Positions 51,173-63,891 are shown, counted from the first letter of the stretch. The stretch is 64,000 nucleotides of DNA from Centropus unirufus (GCA_013397695.1 VYZI01000845.1:83883-147882), one strand, 5' to 3'. The notes: generated from the sequence alone by a model not told the origin. Made by a program: numbers and translations.

Positions 51173-54100
51173 CACATGATCCATGCTTTGATACAGCTTC
51201 TTCACACTGCCTCCAGTAATTTTACCAACACTTCTATTAAGCAGTAACAGCACAGATCACAGTGTACACCATGAAGGTTTCCTTATGTTAATTTTGCCAG
51301 TACTGAATTATTGTCTACTATTTGCAGTACCCACATCATTCTGTACTGTGAAAACTTCCTGTACCTTCTTAACAAGAACATAAAACTGTACAAATAGAGT
51401 GAGATGTCATAAACCTCCTTCTAAAGCAATCTTTCTGTAGAACTGTGACGTCTGTTCCATGTTTATCTTCCAAGTTTTCACTCCTCAGTCTCTCCTGATG
51501 ATTAACTTTGCCAGATGACAACTTTGGTATAAATAAATAGAGGATTCTGAAATTCTCACACCCTTGCACAGAGTTATTCTTGGTTACTATTCAATAAACA
51601 CCATTAAAACAAAACTAGACACCCACCTCAATAGAGGCAGTATGTAACTAACAAAACACTGCATTTTCAGACTCTGATTAGATATTTTAAAGTTATTTAA
51701 TAATCATAGAACAGCAGCATTATTTAGGAATAATTATCATTAAAATAAGTTTGAAAACACAAATCAGAAAACAAAAAGTTATCCTTGCATTTACTAAAAT
51801 AAGAAAGGTGAATTTTCCTCCAACAGACTGTTGCCATGGGCAGCATGGTATAGTTTAAAGATGGTTTAATTTAACACCAAGTGACATCAAGTCTGAGGAC
51901 AGAATAATGTTAGTGAAACATATACTGGAAAAATGTAACCCTTTCAGTACAACAGATCAGGAATGCTAAATTTATCAGAAGTTATATTTGACAAAGTTTA
52001 TCTTACCCAATGAGAAAGTTTTACAGTACATTTAAATGGTATTTAAATTAAGAGAAAGCAATATATAAAAAAAAAAATTAAAATCACTGCAGCCTTTTAT
52101 CTTCTGCTTCCTGCAATATTTATGGCCACAGCATATGAGCACTGTAGGGGTGCTTTATACAGACATAGCATTTATCTCTCAATAAAATCCTAAGATGCTG
52201 AAGCAACATTTAACACAAAACACATGAAAACCATTTTAAAAAGTCCTAGAAATTGTCTGCTCTGATGGTTGAGGCTGAAGAAGAACATCTTTCTCTTACT
52301 TTTCACCCTTAGAGTTATCACCAAATTAATGGATCACTGGTGTGAAGAGAGGCCACTGCCAACACCTATTCCTCTTCATATAGTTTTTAACCAGCCCTTT
52401 CCTTCATCTTGCCAGCAGTATGCTAAGCTGGTTGTTTGACTGATCTGTTAGGATGATGTTAAACACACTGTGCTTTTTCCACTGACTGTCAACAGTGTGG
52501 CATATTGATTTTGCATTTCCCTGGTTCACTTCTAAAACCCACAGTCAAAACTGTTACTTATTTGAAGCTTTCTGCTTCTCCAGTCCTGTTCTGACAGATA
52601 TCTGTGTTCTGACACCATCTGCTATCTTCATATTCCATCACTGAATCACAGGCTAGCACTTCTGCTGTGACAGTTTTTGAGGTGTAAAATACATTTCTCT
52701 TGACATCTGCCTCAACTCATCCAGCCTCCACTAAAAAAGTCTAAAAATATTCTCAAAGTACTTTACACATTAATCTCTCTATAGAATTCTTCCTCACTAG
52801 AAGAATGCCAAATTACTGTGTTTTACTGTCTTTTTTATTTTGAAGAGAGTTAATATTTTTTGTATGCAAGTTCCCAGTGCAGTAGGCAGGTAGGGAACAC
52901 CCGATACACTACATCAGTTCTGCTTGTTCCTGTGTGCTGTTTGGAAAAGCACACAAACTCACACATGTCCGTTATAGGCTTAAGAGGCCTAGATGTTCCA
53001 ACTCTTTTAAACTGTAATGACACACTCCAGCTAAAGAAACCATCTGTTCTCCTAAAGGGAAAAAGGAAAATTCAAAGCAAGGTGATTAGATGCATTATGG
53101 TCGAGTGGACTAGGAAAGGAAAATTAATCCCTGAGATTAACTGGAGTCTCATCTGAGACTCCACCTCTGCACAGTATCACTCCATCTAATATATTTACCT
53201 TTAAAGTTTTGATGTCTTTCACCTGATTTTCTAACAAAAGTGTTATAAGTCAGTTACTGCTGTAAAAGCACTTTGACAATTCAGGATCTAAGATGCAGCT
53301 CATTCTCCAAGCTTTATCAACCCGAATGCAACAAAATTATTCTAGATCAAGATGTGTCTTAAAATTATTAAATACCCAGGTACTTTTCTCATGACAGTAA
53401 GAGTGAAACTTGTGCTCCTTTCTTTTTAAACTATATACCCACCCAAAATTCAACATAACCAAAAAGATGTGTAACGTATTAGAATCAGGTGGTATAAGTC
53501 ATGAGAGATAACTCTCAGAGATGAGATATCAGTGAGATACACATGCTGATTATCTTTCTATTAGCTTTCTTCAGTCATTTCAGTATTCTTATCCTATAAT
53601 TTAGAATGACTTAAGCATCTTTGTTATTAAACTAACTAGTAGTCTTCTCCAGGGGAATGTGTTTTCAGAATTGTACTGAGATATGCCATATAGTTGTAAG
53701 ATCATATCTTGTCTTCACTTGAAATGCACACTAACTTCTGACCAACCCATCAATTGATTCATTGATGGTCAGAAAGAGACATCACAAAAAAATGTATATT
53801 CTGGTATCAAAAAGAAAATAAAAGGAGAAGCCTGAAGGAAGAAGCACATTATTGAAATCAAAGAAAGAAGCTCCACTGGTCTGTGGTAAAGGAACAATAT
53901 GGGCATTAAAAACGAATTAAAAGAAAAATTAAAAGAGGACTGAAGGAATTAAAAATTGCAACTGACTCAGAGCAACGTTTTATTGACTGCTATACTGGTA
54001 CAAAACAATTGGTATTTTATGGCATCCACAAAAGAGCATTACTAGAATAGCTAGGATGCTAAATGCAGGAACCAGAAATAACCCAGTGAGACTCACTGTC

Positions 54101-54210
54101 TTTAACAGCATATGATACCACACTTATCTCCCTGCTTTTCCTACCAACCACTGAACTCTACCAGAAAAAACTTTTTGTGTTTTATTGTTCTTAGATGCAT
54201 TCATAGCTGC

Positions 54211-54270
54211 TTCTTGACTAAAATTACTTCTTGACGAAAATTACTTGACTAAAATTACTGTAAAATTACA
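54211..54270. repeat. Imperfect tandem repeat of 'cttgactaaaattac'
   Basis: Three consecutive variants of the unit (one with 'gacg' for 'gact', periods of about 15-18 bases) plus a partial fourth 'tgtaaaattac' make a small minisatellite-like cluster. Confidence 0.8.
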
Positions 54271-55369
54271 TCTTACAGTAACCTCTAAAGATACAAAATA
54301 TTCCTTTTACTTTCTATTAAAACACTGACCACAGTGATTTCATTAAGCAGCACAGGCACATCTGACTTCAATGCATTTTAGGTAAATATTGTGCTGGATA
54401 GTAGCTACCATGTTGAATGGAGTTCTCCAAGTGGTTAGCTTGACTGGTAAAACCAGGAGTAAACTAAAGACTGAATCAATTTTTAAGCTTTTTACCCAAT
54501 TTAGTAAAACAATATTTGGACAATTTGGTAAGGATGTGAGGAAAAACCCCCAAACCAGCATCTATTATGTCCAGAAAAAATCTGGGAAAAAAAAATATTC
54601 ATGTATTAATAGAAAAAAGTTATGTCATAGTACAGTGAAATAAACTTTCAACTTTTGATCAGCTATACCTGCACTTTTTCACAGAACATATACTTTTTAC
54701 TGCTGTGTATTTCAGACTAGTTGAATTTGCTATTGAAGCGAAAAATGCTGTCCTTTAACTATTAAGTACTTTATTGGGTTCAAGCCCTCTTGAACTAGAA
54801 TGCTCTTTTAATAAGATCTTATACAGTCTTTTCATGCAAAAAAAATCTGTATTACAAGCCTGAGCCCTTTTCACACCAAGACCCTATGGCAACTCTTTTT
54901 TAACAGTAAAAAAGAAAAGCAGATGCAAGAGTAAACAACAAATAATTTATACTAAGTTAGTCTGAATGCGAGTTAATGACATTTTAGAACAGCAAGCAAA
55001 CAACATACAAAACTTAGGTAGGATTATTAGAATGAGTAAACATTATTTGTGTAAGCATTACAAGATTTAATCTGCAAAGCACATTTATTATCAGTCTCAA
55101 TTTAACAGAGGAAACATGATGGAAAGACTGAAATATGAGTGTGTAATGTATATATATAAAATACATACTTAACAAATACGAAGTCTGATAAAAAAAAACA
55201 AAAAACAAAACAAACAAGACTAACCCTATAGCTTGTGAACCAAGAGTGGGAGGGGAGAGACAAAGAGATGGTTAAAGAACATGGTCTGACCTGTCACACC
55301 CATACAAGACTCAGCTCAACCTCTTCACTTAGTATGAGAGGATGCACCTTCAAACAGACATTTTCTTAC

Positions 55370-55521
55370 CCTCGATCTGAAAGCGTTCGTGAACGCCAGC
55401 CCACAATTTGTCTGTGAAGCAGTATTTAGCTAATAATATCCTATTCACCAGACCTGGCTCCCTGAAGTTTCTTCCCTTTCCCAAAGAACAAGATGTTGTT
55501 TGAAGGAATCCATTTTTTTTT
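55370..55521 (-). other. Candidate internal exon, minus strand
   Basis: On the minus strand a long pyrimidine-rich run ending 'ctttcacatcttctactag' is a strong acceptor. After 152 bases a donor follows (GAGG then GTAAGA). The segment is open in the frame reading 'FREPGLVNRILLAKYC' and then 'FTDKLWAGVHERFQIEG', within an 82-codon frame at 55350-55598. Four CpG dinucleotides fall within 27 bases (55371-55397), which is unusual in this CpG-poor window and would fit selective constraint. I recognise no domain. It could be an unannotated coding exon, a noncoding exon or a decoy. Confidence 0.28.
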
Positions 55522-56606
55522 CTAGTAGAAGATGTGAAAGAGAAAACAACAGAAGTCCTCAACAAAGCCGGAATAAAATGATCTGTGAATTTACTCAATG
55601 CTCAAGCATTGGCAGCACCATATACAGCTGTGTGTCAGACAGGAACTATTTTGAAGTTACTTTAATTTTCTAAATTTTAAAAGAGTTATAGGCACCGTCT
55701 AGAGATTTTTGTGTCAGACCTCATATATACATACTTTTTTTTCTGGATAGAGCCCCCACTTTCTTGACGTACCAGTATGCTGTGATCAATCTATCAAGAG
55801 AGTGTATTGCTGAATCAGTACCTTAAATCACAATCACAGGATTATTTTCCTAGTTTCAGTTACCAGCCTCTCTGAAATGCTTAAAAACCCGTAAAACAAA
55901 GACATTCAATAGCAGGTGAGAATGGCTTCCAGCTTAGCACAGCTCTTGAAGTAGTGCTACCAGATTTGCCAATGGGATGTTGGTAATTGGTTTATCCTGT
56001 GTGAACCTCTGTAAGATGTTCTCGGTTGGAAATCACTTACATCCAGTACTAGGATGGGAAATACTGCTAATTAGGTATATCTGTTCAGAGAATCTGAGCT
56101 GGAGTTGGCAGCCAAAGTAACTGCTGACAGGAATATTGTTAGCATCAACAGCTCCTAAGCTTTTCATCCAGAAAATATTGAAGTGGAGCATATATATATA
56201 TCATTTCGGGGTTATCAGAACACACAATCTACTTCTGTAGTGAGCAAAAAAAGCAGTCATGCCAATTTTCCACAACTTATTTGGCATTAGCAGATTTTCT
56301 TGTGATTTCTTCTAGTGTAAGCCAGTCACTCAGACTCTTTTGGTGCTAATAACGAGCTGAAGGACAAGCTATTACATCCCTTGGCTAAGTGTTTTTCTCT
56401 TCAATGACTAATGATCCTGCCTGACTGGTGCATGGGAAACCTGTCCTTGTACCTCTGCACACTTCTGTATCTTCGTAGGTGGCAGTAGCACCTATAGACT
56501 TAGCCTAGAAATAACATCACTACAAACTTCAGGGCCTCTCAGCAGAGATAGTCTGGGCACCTTACCTTACCTCGGTAACACAGCTGCATATTTTCCAGAA
56601 CAAAAC

Positions 56607-56653
56607 TTTATTTTGTTTTTGGTTTGGTTTTTTTTTTTTTGGTTTTTTTTTTG
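56607..56653. repeat. T-rich low-complexity tract
   Basis: T runs of up to about 15 bases are interrupted by GG pairs over about 47 bases. Confidence 0.85.
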
Positions 56654-57868
56654 AAGAAGGATACGCACACATCTTTGAATCTGCTCACTTAACTACAAGA
56701 GAGTGGAGGGAGCGGTGGATGGTTTCGAAATGAGAAGGATTAGATCAGGAAAGGAGGGCTTTCTGGAGATACAGGTTATTAGACAGAAGTGCTGAGGCAA
56801 AATATAAAGTATTAATAGAGTTAAATTGCCTTTGCCTCCCAGGAGACTGGTTTTACACAACAGAGAATGCCTGTGGTACAAAGCTCTGTCTGCCACAGCT
56901 GAAGTGGTGCTGCATTCAAAAGTTTCCTCAGACCCCCAAACCACTGAATTCATGCTAGCTTGGATTCCAGCTCAGACTAGCGTAGGTACAAGAGATTTGT
57001 ATAAACACACAGAATCCTATAATGGCTGCTCCTCTGGGAGGTCTGAGCCAGGGCAGAGACATCAAGCCAGGCTGAGAAACAGCACAGCCATAGATTAAGG
57101 ACAAAGACAAAACAGAATTAAGAGGTTAGCCTTAAATTATACCCAACCACAAGAGCTGCGTGACCTAAGCCATATATGTCCCCAGCACCCTATGTGCTCC
57201 CCTTGCTCACTTCTGTCCCTAGACAACAGCAGACAATTGCCTCCACCAAAAGTCATGCAATAACTTGATTAGCAGCAAGAACCTGGCCACAGAGGTTGCA
57301 TTTAAGTTGTCAAGATTAAGATGATGTCACAGTAGGAGTCTGCTGAAATCATGAATTTAAACACAACCATCAAAGACAGTAAAATTATATGTCAGTAGGT
57401 GTGATAACTGTCAGATGGAGGGAGGGGAAAAGGAAAGAGCATAGATAAAAAATACAGTTTGGGCGTTCTGCTAGAATGATAAAAATATGTGGGTTGGAAC
57501 TGAGAAATGAGCTCCAAAGATGACCTAGGTGAAGAGAAGTGTGTGAAAAACATAATGCCCCATATGACTTGAAAACCTGGCAGCTAACTTTCAAGGTCAG
57601 GTAAATTGTCTTTGAGCAATGACTTTGGGTGTTTTTTTTTTAACATTCTTAAGAAGTGATATTGGCCAGTGGTTAGGGTGGGAATACAAGTTTAAGTTAC
57701 CCTAAACCTGAAAGGTAGAAATCCACATAGAACACGGAGAACATTGCTTAGTCTTTTGTGCTTTACAAGCAGAACCTTTTGTGTCTGGATAACATAGGTC
57801 TGTGAAACTCGGTGCCATCCTAGAAAACATGATTGAAATTCTGGCTCTGCTGTGAGAAAGATCAACAC

Positions 57869-57898
57869 ACAGTGGAAAACCACTCTGTTTTCCACTGT
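57869..57898. repeat. Hairpin with a 12-bp perfect stem
   Basis: 'acagtggaaaac' pairs perfectly with 'gttttccactgt' across the six-base loop 'cactct'. The compact stem-loop is rarer than expected by chance at this stem length, but it is too short for a microRNA precursor. Confidence 0.85.
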
Positions 57899-58999
57899 TA
57901 AATACAGGCAAAGCAACAGGCTACACACAAACACTTTTTCTACCAAGAACTAAGCACCATAGTACTTGTGTTCCCACTTGCTTTCCCATTGCTTGGGTGC
58001 TGTTTCAGAGTTTCCCAGTTCCTGATATAAGATTGCACTCTTTTAATTTTATCTGCATCTTTGTGCTTGGTCCTGTACTCCACATGCATTCAGTTCACAC
58101 AATAACTCACAAGATAATTACACATTTACATGGGAAGTGCTCCAAATGTTATACTTCAGCCTTTCAGTGTAAAGCTCTTTAGTCAGATAAACAAATCATG
58201 GTCATTTGTGCAGATCATACATGTTAATATAGGTTTGGAAAGCATCCTTCAGTCAGCAATACACAACATAAGATACATTGACACAGGCTGCAGCATTTGA
58301 TAGAAAGCTATTTGAAAGACCTTTTAAGCCATCACGCAGGTTTAGAAAGGGATAAACAAAAGCATAAAATCACATATCTGCAGATATTCCATTTGGATCA
58401 GGAAACGCATCACTCAAAAAAAAAAAGAGCATTAGTAATGGCATTGCAGCTCCTTTTATTCTGTGAAAGCCCTCAAATATCCTCTACACCCACATCTTCA
58501 GGAACAGTCTCATACCTCTGAATGTTGGAGCATAACACAGTTATATACGGAAAAGCATTTGTATGTGTGCAAAATTAAAGATGATAAAAGGAGTTAGTAG
58601 GAAAACATATTGCCAAGGTGAAAAACAGCATAGAAAACAAAAAGGTAATCCATTTTATTTTTTGTGTTTGCCATACTCATGAATTTCAAGCCAGTTCAGA
58701 AAATAACCAAACATATGATCCTCCAATCCAAGTTGCCTTTCTTGTGTTCTCCTACATTAATCACTCCAGTTGATCTATTTTCCTATGTGGCCTGTTAGGA
58801 CAAACGCAGTTGCTTCAAACTGAAGATTCACGTCCTATCCCTATATTGCTGAACCAGTAAAAGCAAGAATAACTTGGATGCCTGGTTTCGCCCCACCTCC
58901 CACCTTTCAACACCTTTTCTTGTTGAGGGTTTTTGCGGGCTTTCATTTGTTTCTTTTGGGAGAAAGGAGGGAGTTGTGTTGTTTTGTGGGGTTCTTGGA

Positions 59000-59021
59000 G
59001 GGGTGGTGGGTGGGAAGAGGG
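59000..59021 (+). other. G-quadruplex-type motif
   Basis: Four guanine runs (GGGG, GGG, GGG, GGG) separated by loops of four, one and four bases satisfy the canonical G-quadruplex pattern. They lie within a longer G/T-rich stretch (58925-59050), which also explains the two overlapping proline-rich minus-strand open frames there. Confidence 0.65.
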
Positions 59022-59250
59022 AGAAGCTTTGATTAGTGTCATTCTTGGGGGAATTAAACAAAAGAAAGTGTTAATAGGCTAAAACCTTACTTAGGAAGTA
59101 AACTTAATTCAAATACCAAGGTTCCCAGAGAGCGCAGGGTTTAAGACCCCACTCCACAACTCTCATTTCAGCAGCTTGTAATTCAGCACAGATCTTTTTA
59201 ATTACAATGTATGTTTTAAGTGCAAATGTGTGTTCTTTATGTTCTATGAC

Positions 59251-59560
59251 TATCTGAAAGGAAGCTGTAGAGAGGTGGGTGTTGGTCTCTTCTCCCAAGT
59301 GATAGGTGAAAGGATGAGAGGGAATGGCCTCAAGCTGCAGCAGGGCAGGTTCAGATTAGACATTAGGAAAAATTTCTTCATCCACAGGGTTATCAGGCAC
59401 AGTCTGTTGCTGTCCTGGGAGGTGGTGAAGCCACCCCACCTGGAGACATTTAAAAGTTGGGCAGGTAAAGTACTTAGGGATATGATTTAGTGGTAGACAG
59501 GTATGCTTGGGCTTGATAATATCGAAGGTCTTTTCCAACCTGGTGATTCCATGATTCTAC
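59251..59560 (+). mobile_element. CR1 LINE 3' end, sense, relatively well preserved
   Basis: This is the best-preserved CR1 in the window. The blocks 'gaaaggaagctgtagagagg', 'tgttggtctcttctcccaag', 'gaatggcctcaagctgcagc', 'gattagacattaggaaaaat' and 'ctgggaggtggtgaagccac' follow the CR1 3' region in order. Near the end come 'ggtcttttccaacctggtga' and the terminal 'ttccatgattctac'. It is 5'-truncated and noncoding; an 86-codon frame at 59230-59490 is incidental. Its similarity to the consensus I remember suggests the most recent CR1 insertion here. Confidence 0.95.
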
Positions 59561-62429
59561 TCCTGAAAACACCACCAAAACCAATACATGCTTTGGAAAT
59601 TTAGCTGAGCCACATAAGTACTGGAACATTATGAAACAGGAAATGGGACACCCTAATGGGCTCTACTGACAGCTAAGTATTAGCATACTGCAAAACTATA
59701 GGCCTGTCAGTAAGAGAGAGAAAGCATCTATGTTTTACATTGCTTATTTGAGACCCAAGCTTTTTCGCTTGTTGAGATAAGAGTTTAAAAAAAAGTCCTA
59801 CTCTTTATGCTTGGAACTCTTATTCAAGTTTCGGCCTGGCAGATGGCTAAAGCTTGTCCATACCAATGGAACTGCAGTTATCCGATCAGAAGTCTTGCTA
59901 TAACGTGAGGTCATCAGCCCCTGCATACACCTGTTATGTAGACAAACAAATCCACTAAGACAGTTCCAGTTCTTAATCTCAGTTGAAACAAAGCTTTCAG
60001 TGGACAACTGTTTTATCCCTTTGTGGGGAAGAGGCAGAAATTGAATCCTCTATTCCATCTTATTCACAAGCCATTATCAGACATGGCATCAGGAGGGACT
60101 ACTTCAACCAACAGAAAATCCCAATAAATTCAATTCCCCATTACCTACAGGTTCACAACCAGCATAATTAAATTCTCTCAGATTCTAACAAGAACAAAAA
60201 TCTGACACACTACTGCCTCATTATTACTACATAAGGGGGAAATGAAAAGAAAAAGCAAGTCAGTCATTTGTTCCATTTAAACATTCCTTACTGTTGAGGG
60301 TGTGTTTAACAAGATGAAGAGAAACATCTGAAATTGTAAATATTTTTGGACTTCAAAACATTTATTATTCTAAATTTCCACTTAATCAGAACATTCAAGT
60401 ACACGTCATCTTCTGAAGACTCAAAGGAAACTGTAAACAAATATTAAAATACATAAATTTCAGGAGTGAGTCCTGGGACAATCATATTGCCATTTTAAAG
60501 CTGGGGATTGATTAAATGTTCCCAGTATCTCCCAACGGGAATATTTTAGAATTCTGGGGAAGAAAAATTCTTAAGGACAGCTAATATGCAATCTTGTAGA
60601 CAGAACTAACAAATAAGAAATAGGTGTTTGCAAGGACTATTCCTACTTTACAAAAAGGTGCAACTTGACCAAAAACTTCAGAATAGATGGACAAGCTTCT
60701 ATCATGAAATAACGAAGATGAGGAAAAGAGACTTTTGAACAAATTCTGAATGGATTTACATTTGTTAAATTTTCTCTCTTTTTGTCCACACAGACCTGAG
60801 TTCTTCTCTGTATTTCACACTGCATTACCATTCATACACACAGAGAATAGGCATAAAGCTGCTTTGTAAATCAGGGCAGCTTTAGATGCACCCTTGTGTA
60901 ATTTTAATGCAAAATGGCATAGGCTGAACAAGTATCCTTTTCAATGCCTTGATTTTGAATGGCTTCTGGAAGAAACTTGGCACTATTCACCAAACTGATT
61001 ACAAAGAATCAAGTCCAGTCATAAAATGTAGCACAAGATTTCTGTTATAACAAACCACTAATAACCACAAAAAGCATTTAACTCAATTGAACCCACAGGG
61101 TGAAATACAAATTGTAGAATTGTAAAGTATCTGCTGTGCAATTGCTCTATTCAGTTTTCACAATGACTACATATTTCACTATCCACGAATAAAGGAGCAG
61201 AAATTCCGATTAACTATATTCTGACTTTAACACATCTTTGACCTATGCAGATCAAGTTCTGTTAAAAAAGAAGGATGTTCAAAATAATTACAACCCTATC
61301 TGTAAGAATAAATTCACTATTCCAGTTCATTTTGGCATTTCTTTTTGATAGTAATATTTTAAACACTATTTTTGTTGCAGTTGGTATCTTCCAATCATGA
61401 CTGCACAAAATATGTATCACTATTTAATGTACCCACAGCTGTTTTTGTATGACATGATCAGCCAAACCATTCTCTATAACAACACCACCTGACTCTGAAG
61501 AGCAAGGAGATATATAGAAGATGGCATTGCAATCTATTTTATCCAAAGCTACTACATATTTAGTTTAGTTGATTAAATTAAATAGCGTATTCCTTGGTTA
61601 ACATACTTTTTTTAGTCTTAAGACACAAAAGCCTTAATGCGCAAATATATCTTGAAGTCCAGAAAGGAAGTTATTTTTTATAAAAGGAGAAAGAGACTAT
61701 GATAGGGCTGATGAATTTTCTAAGCATCCTTGGGGAAAGTTGTAGTGCTGTTGAATTATCTAAACATAGTTGGAGAAAGTTGCAAAAGGTGCAACAAGGA
61801 CTGCTGATCTGGACAAAAAACAACGAGAAGAAAAAGTTGTGGAAGATGGGGAAAGAGAGAAAAAGGCAGGCAGAAGTGAGATCCAGTAGGAGGAAAAATT
61901 AAACATAATTACGCAGAAGAAAAATGAAAGGAAAACCAGGAAGAAACACAGTTGGCAGGATGCATTTTTAATGGGAGAAAGATGGAAAACATATGCATCT
62001 GGTAAGATGTTTGCAACATATATGCTATTATGGAGCTACTGCAATAGCATTCCAGACTAGAGATACTAAAAGAAAAAATAACTGAGTAAGAATGAATTAA
62101 AAACATCAGCAACATTCTTGTATTATGTAAGAGTTTCTTTCAACTCCTAGCCGTGTTCCCTAAAGTCCAAATGTGTGACAAATTAAATCTTCTGAAGAAT
62201 ATTTCAGTTTTGAAGCATACTGTCATCTGTTCTCCAGTGGGAATTAGACTTCATTAGTAGATCTGGAGGGCATGCTGCAAGGTACTTCCACTTTTACAGC
62301 CTGCAATACAGTGCAGGGATTTGATCAAGGTGAGAGCAGCATATGGGAAAATAGGTTATTTTTGCTGAACGGCTGAGTTCTGTCTGTCCCTGTAATTTGT
62401 TTCAGCAATAACAAAGATCTGGAAAACAG
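59561..62429. other. Unique AT-rich sequence, no gene seen
   Basis: No repeat family is recognised except a diverged 40-base tandem duplication (61712-61782). Plus- and minus-strand frames are all under about 70 codons and lack recognisable motifs. Confidence 0.5.
61712..61782. repeat. Diverged 40-bp tandem duplication
   Basis: A 31-base segment beginning 'tgaattttctaagcatcctt' recurs 40 bases later as 'tgaattatctaaacatagtt', and both end 'gaaagttg'. There are about six mismatches in 31, so the duplication is old. Confidence 0.75.
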
Positions 62430-62745
62430 TTTTGTATAAGTGAAACAAATACATTCATCCTCAACACTGTCCTGCATAACTTTCTTGTCTCTAAATAGAA
62501 TACAAGGATTTGATGGATGGACCAACCAGGGGATAAGGAATTGGCTGGATGGTCACTCAGAGTTGTAGCCAACAGCTCAATGCCCAAGTAGAGATTAGTG
62601 ACGAGTGGTGCTCCACAGGGGTCAGTGTTGGGGAGAACCTGATTAAGGAAGACGAAATTGACATTGATAGGTTTATGGTGTACCCTTAAATCAGCAAAGG
62701 AAGCGGATGAAGAATGTGGATGTTGACAACTAGCTACCAATCACT
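62430..62745 (+). mobile_element. CR1 LINE ORF2 fragment (reverse-transcriptase region), sense
   Basis: Ordered blocks match the CR1 ORF2 core in DNA: 'cctcaacactgtcctgcata' and 'ctttcttgtctctaaatag', then 'aaggatttgatggatggacc', 'gataaggaattggctggatg' and 'agccaacagctcaatgccca'. After these come 'gtgacgagtggtgctccaca' and 'ggggtcagtgttgggg', and a degraded segment to 'gcaaaggaagcggatgaag' where the Asp-Asp box would lie. Frameshifts make it noncoding; a 112-codon minus-strand frame (62402-62740) is just its antisense. Unlike a normal CR1 insertion it lacks the element's 3' end, because the match stops where an LTR-like sequence begins. Confidence 0.88.
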
Positions 62746-62884
62746 ATAAAGAAAGAATTTAAACAACAGGGAATGTACATGCCCACTAAGGAAAGTTATA
62801 AAAAGGCTCTCTGTAAAGTTGCTGCATCATTAATAAAGACATTTCCTCAAAAGCCATTTTGTTGAGTCCATCCCAACCGTGACA
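62722..62884 (+). mobile_element. LTR-like 3' end (possible short or truncated ERV LTR)
   Basis: Immediately after the CR1 fragment is a promoter-to-polyadenylation arrangement typical of an LTR. It has a TATA box 'gttataaaaaggctct' at about 62798, AATAAA at about 62832, a 'cctcaaaagccattttgttg' segment, and a 'gtgaca' end at 62884. A TG that could start the element lies at 62722, giving a TG...CA unit of about 163 bases, but the boundary overlaps the fading CR1 match. No viral coding sequence follows. A 'tggcaccaagga' string at 62897 is in the right place for a primer-binding site but does not clearly match a tRNA. No target-site duplication was found. I cannot name the family. Confidence 0.45.
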
Positions 62885-63891
62885 GGTCAGTACTGGCACC
62901 AAGGACTTGAAGATTTTGGTGGATGAGAAGTTCAATACAAACCAGTAATTTAGACCATGTAATATAAGTTTATGATAAACAGGTTTAAAAAGAAAACCCT
63001 ATTTCATGGCCAAAAACATATACAATATTAAAACCAAATTTGATAGACACCAATCAATGACAAATTTTTGCTAACCATTTGTTTTATGGAACATTTTACT
63101 CATTTTTCATTTAATTTGTGCCTGCTCAGGAGTTTTCATCAGCTGAAGAGATTTAATGAGGCAAAATCATGATCCGTGTTCAAACTTCAATTTATAGAGA
63201 AAAAATTAGTATGCTTTCAGCAGTTTCTAAAATTTCAAGAGAAGACTATGTCCAGGCAGCCCAGATCAGAAAAAGAGAAATGCCACCTCAGGGAAAAGAA
63301 AGTTTAAATCACAGTGAAGCAAGATTTAGGAAAAAATATGCCCACATTTTTTAAAGCAATGATTCTATTCTGAAAACTCAGAACAACACTGAGATAATAT
63401 TATTTATTGTGTCTAATAAAGACAGCTTGAAGATTAAGAAAAATGCAACCTGACAGTGACAAATTATATCCCAGGTTTCTGGAAGTCAAAATATCATTGA
63501 TCTAGTCCATGCTTCATCATCACCAATGAGCTAGATACAGTTGACTCTCATGTCTATATTATTATCCCTATGTCCTTCTGGGGTTTATGTTATTTATTAA
63601 AACAGAATGTCTTAAACCACCAAATAGTAAGAAATTTGCCAGAGACAATATGAAGAAAAATAGAGCTACAGACTAATATGTATGTCAAAGATTTAGGTAG
63701 ACATATGGCTCCTGGGACATTGCTTTGAGAAATTTAATTAGCATTCTTAAGTCTAGGTTCACATGCTTCTTTCTAGAATTGAGATCATTCAAAGTCACTT
63801 GTGAAATCATTATGGAGTGGATATATCTCATTACAGACTGTGACACAAGTTATGCTTTCCCAGTAAACCTGGGGAAAAGAAAATATACCCT
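62885..63891. other. Unique AT-rich sequence, no gene seen
   Basis: About 1 kb between two LTR-like sequences. It contains no recognisable retroviral domain in any frame, so I do not interpret it as an internal proviral region. The 61-codon plus-strand frame at 63169-63354 is Lys/Arg-rich but unidentifiable. Confidence 0.45.

Larger units (their letters stand above)
51173..59250. other. Unique AT-rich sequence with local low complexity
   Basis: No interspersed repeat is recognised. There is a local tandem array at 54211-54270, A- or T-rich tracts at 55188-55217 and 56607-56653, and a 12-bp-stem hairpin at 57869-57898. The span 56690-57110 is relatively GC-rich and has open frames on both strands, but no motif I can name. 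One minus-strand exon candidate (55370-55521) is described separately, as is a G-rich patch at 59000-59021. Confidence 0.5.

Noticed and set aside
58815..59061. Two overlapping proline-rich minus-strand frames as genes
   Set aside because: Both are translations of the same G/T-rich low-complexity stretch and overlap in different frames.
62885..63891. Internal proviral region between two LTR-like sequences
   Set aside because: The two LTR-like sequences differ completely, and no gag, protease, polymerase or envelope-like frame is visible between them.
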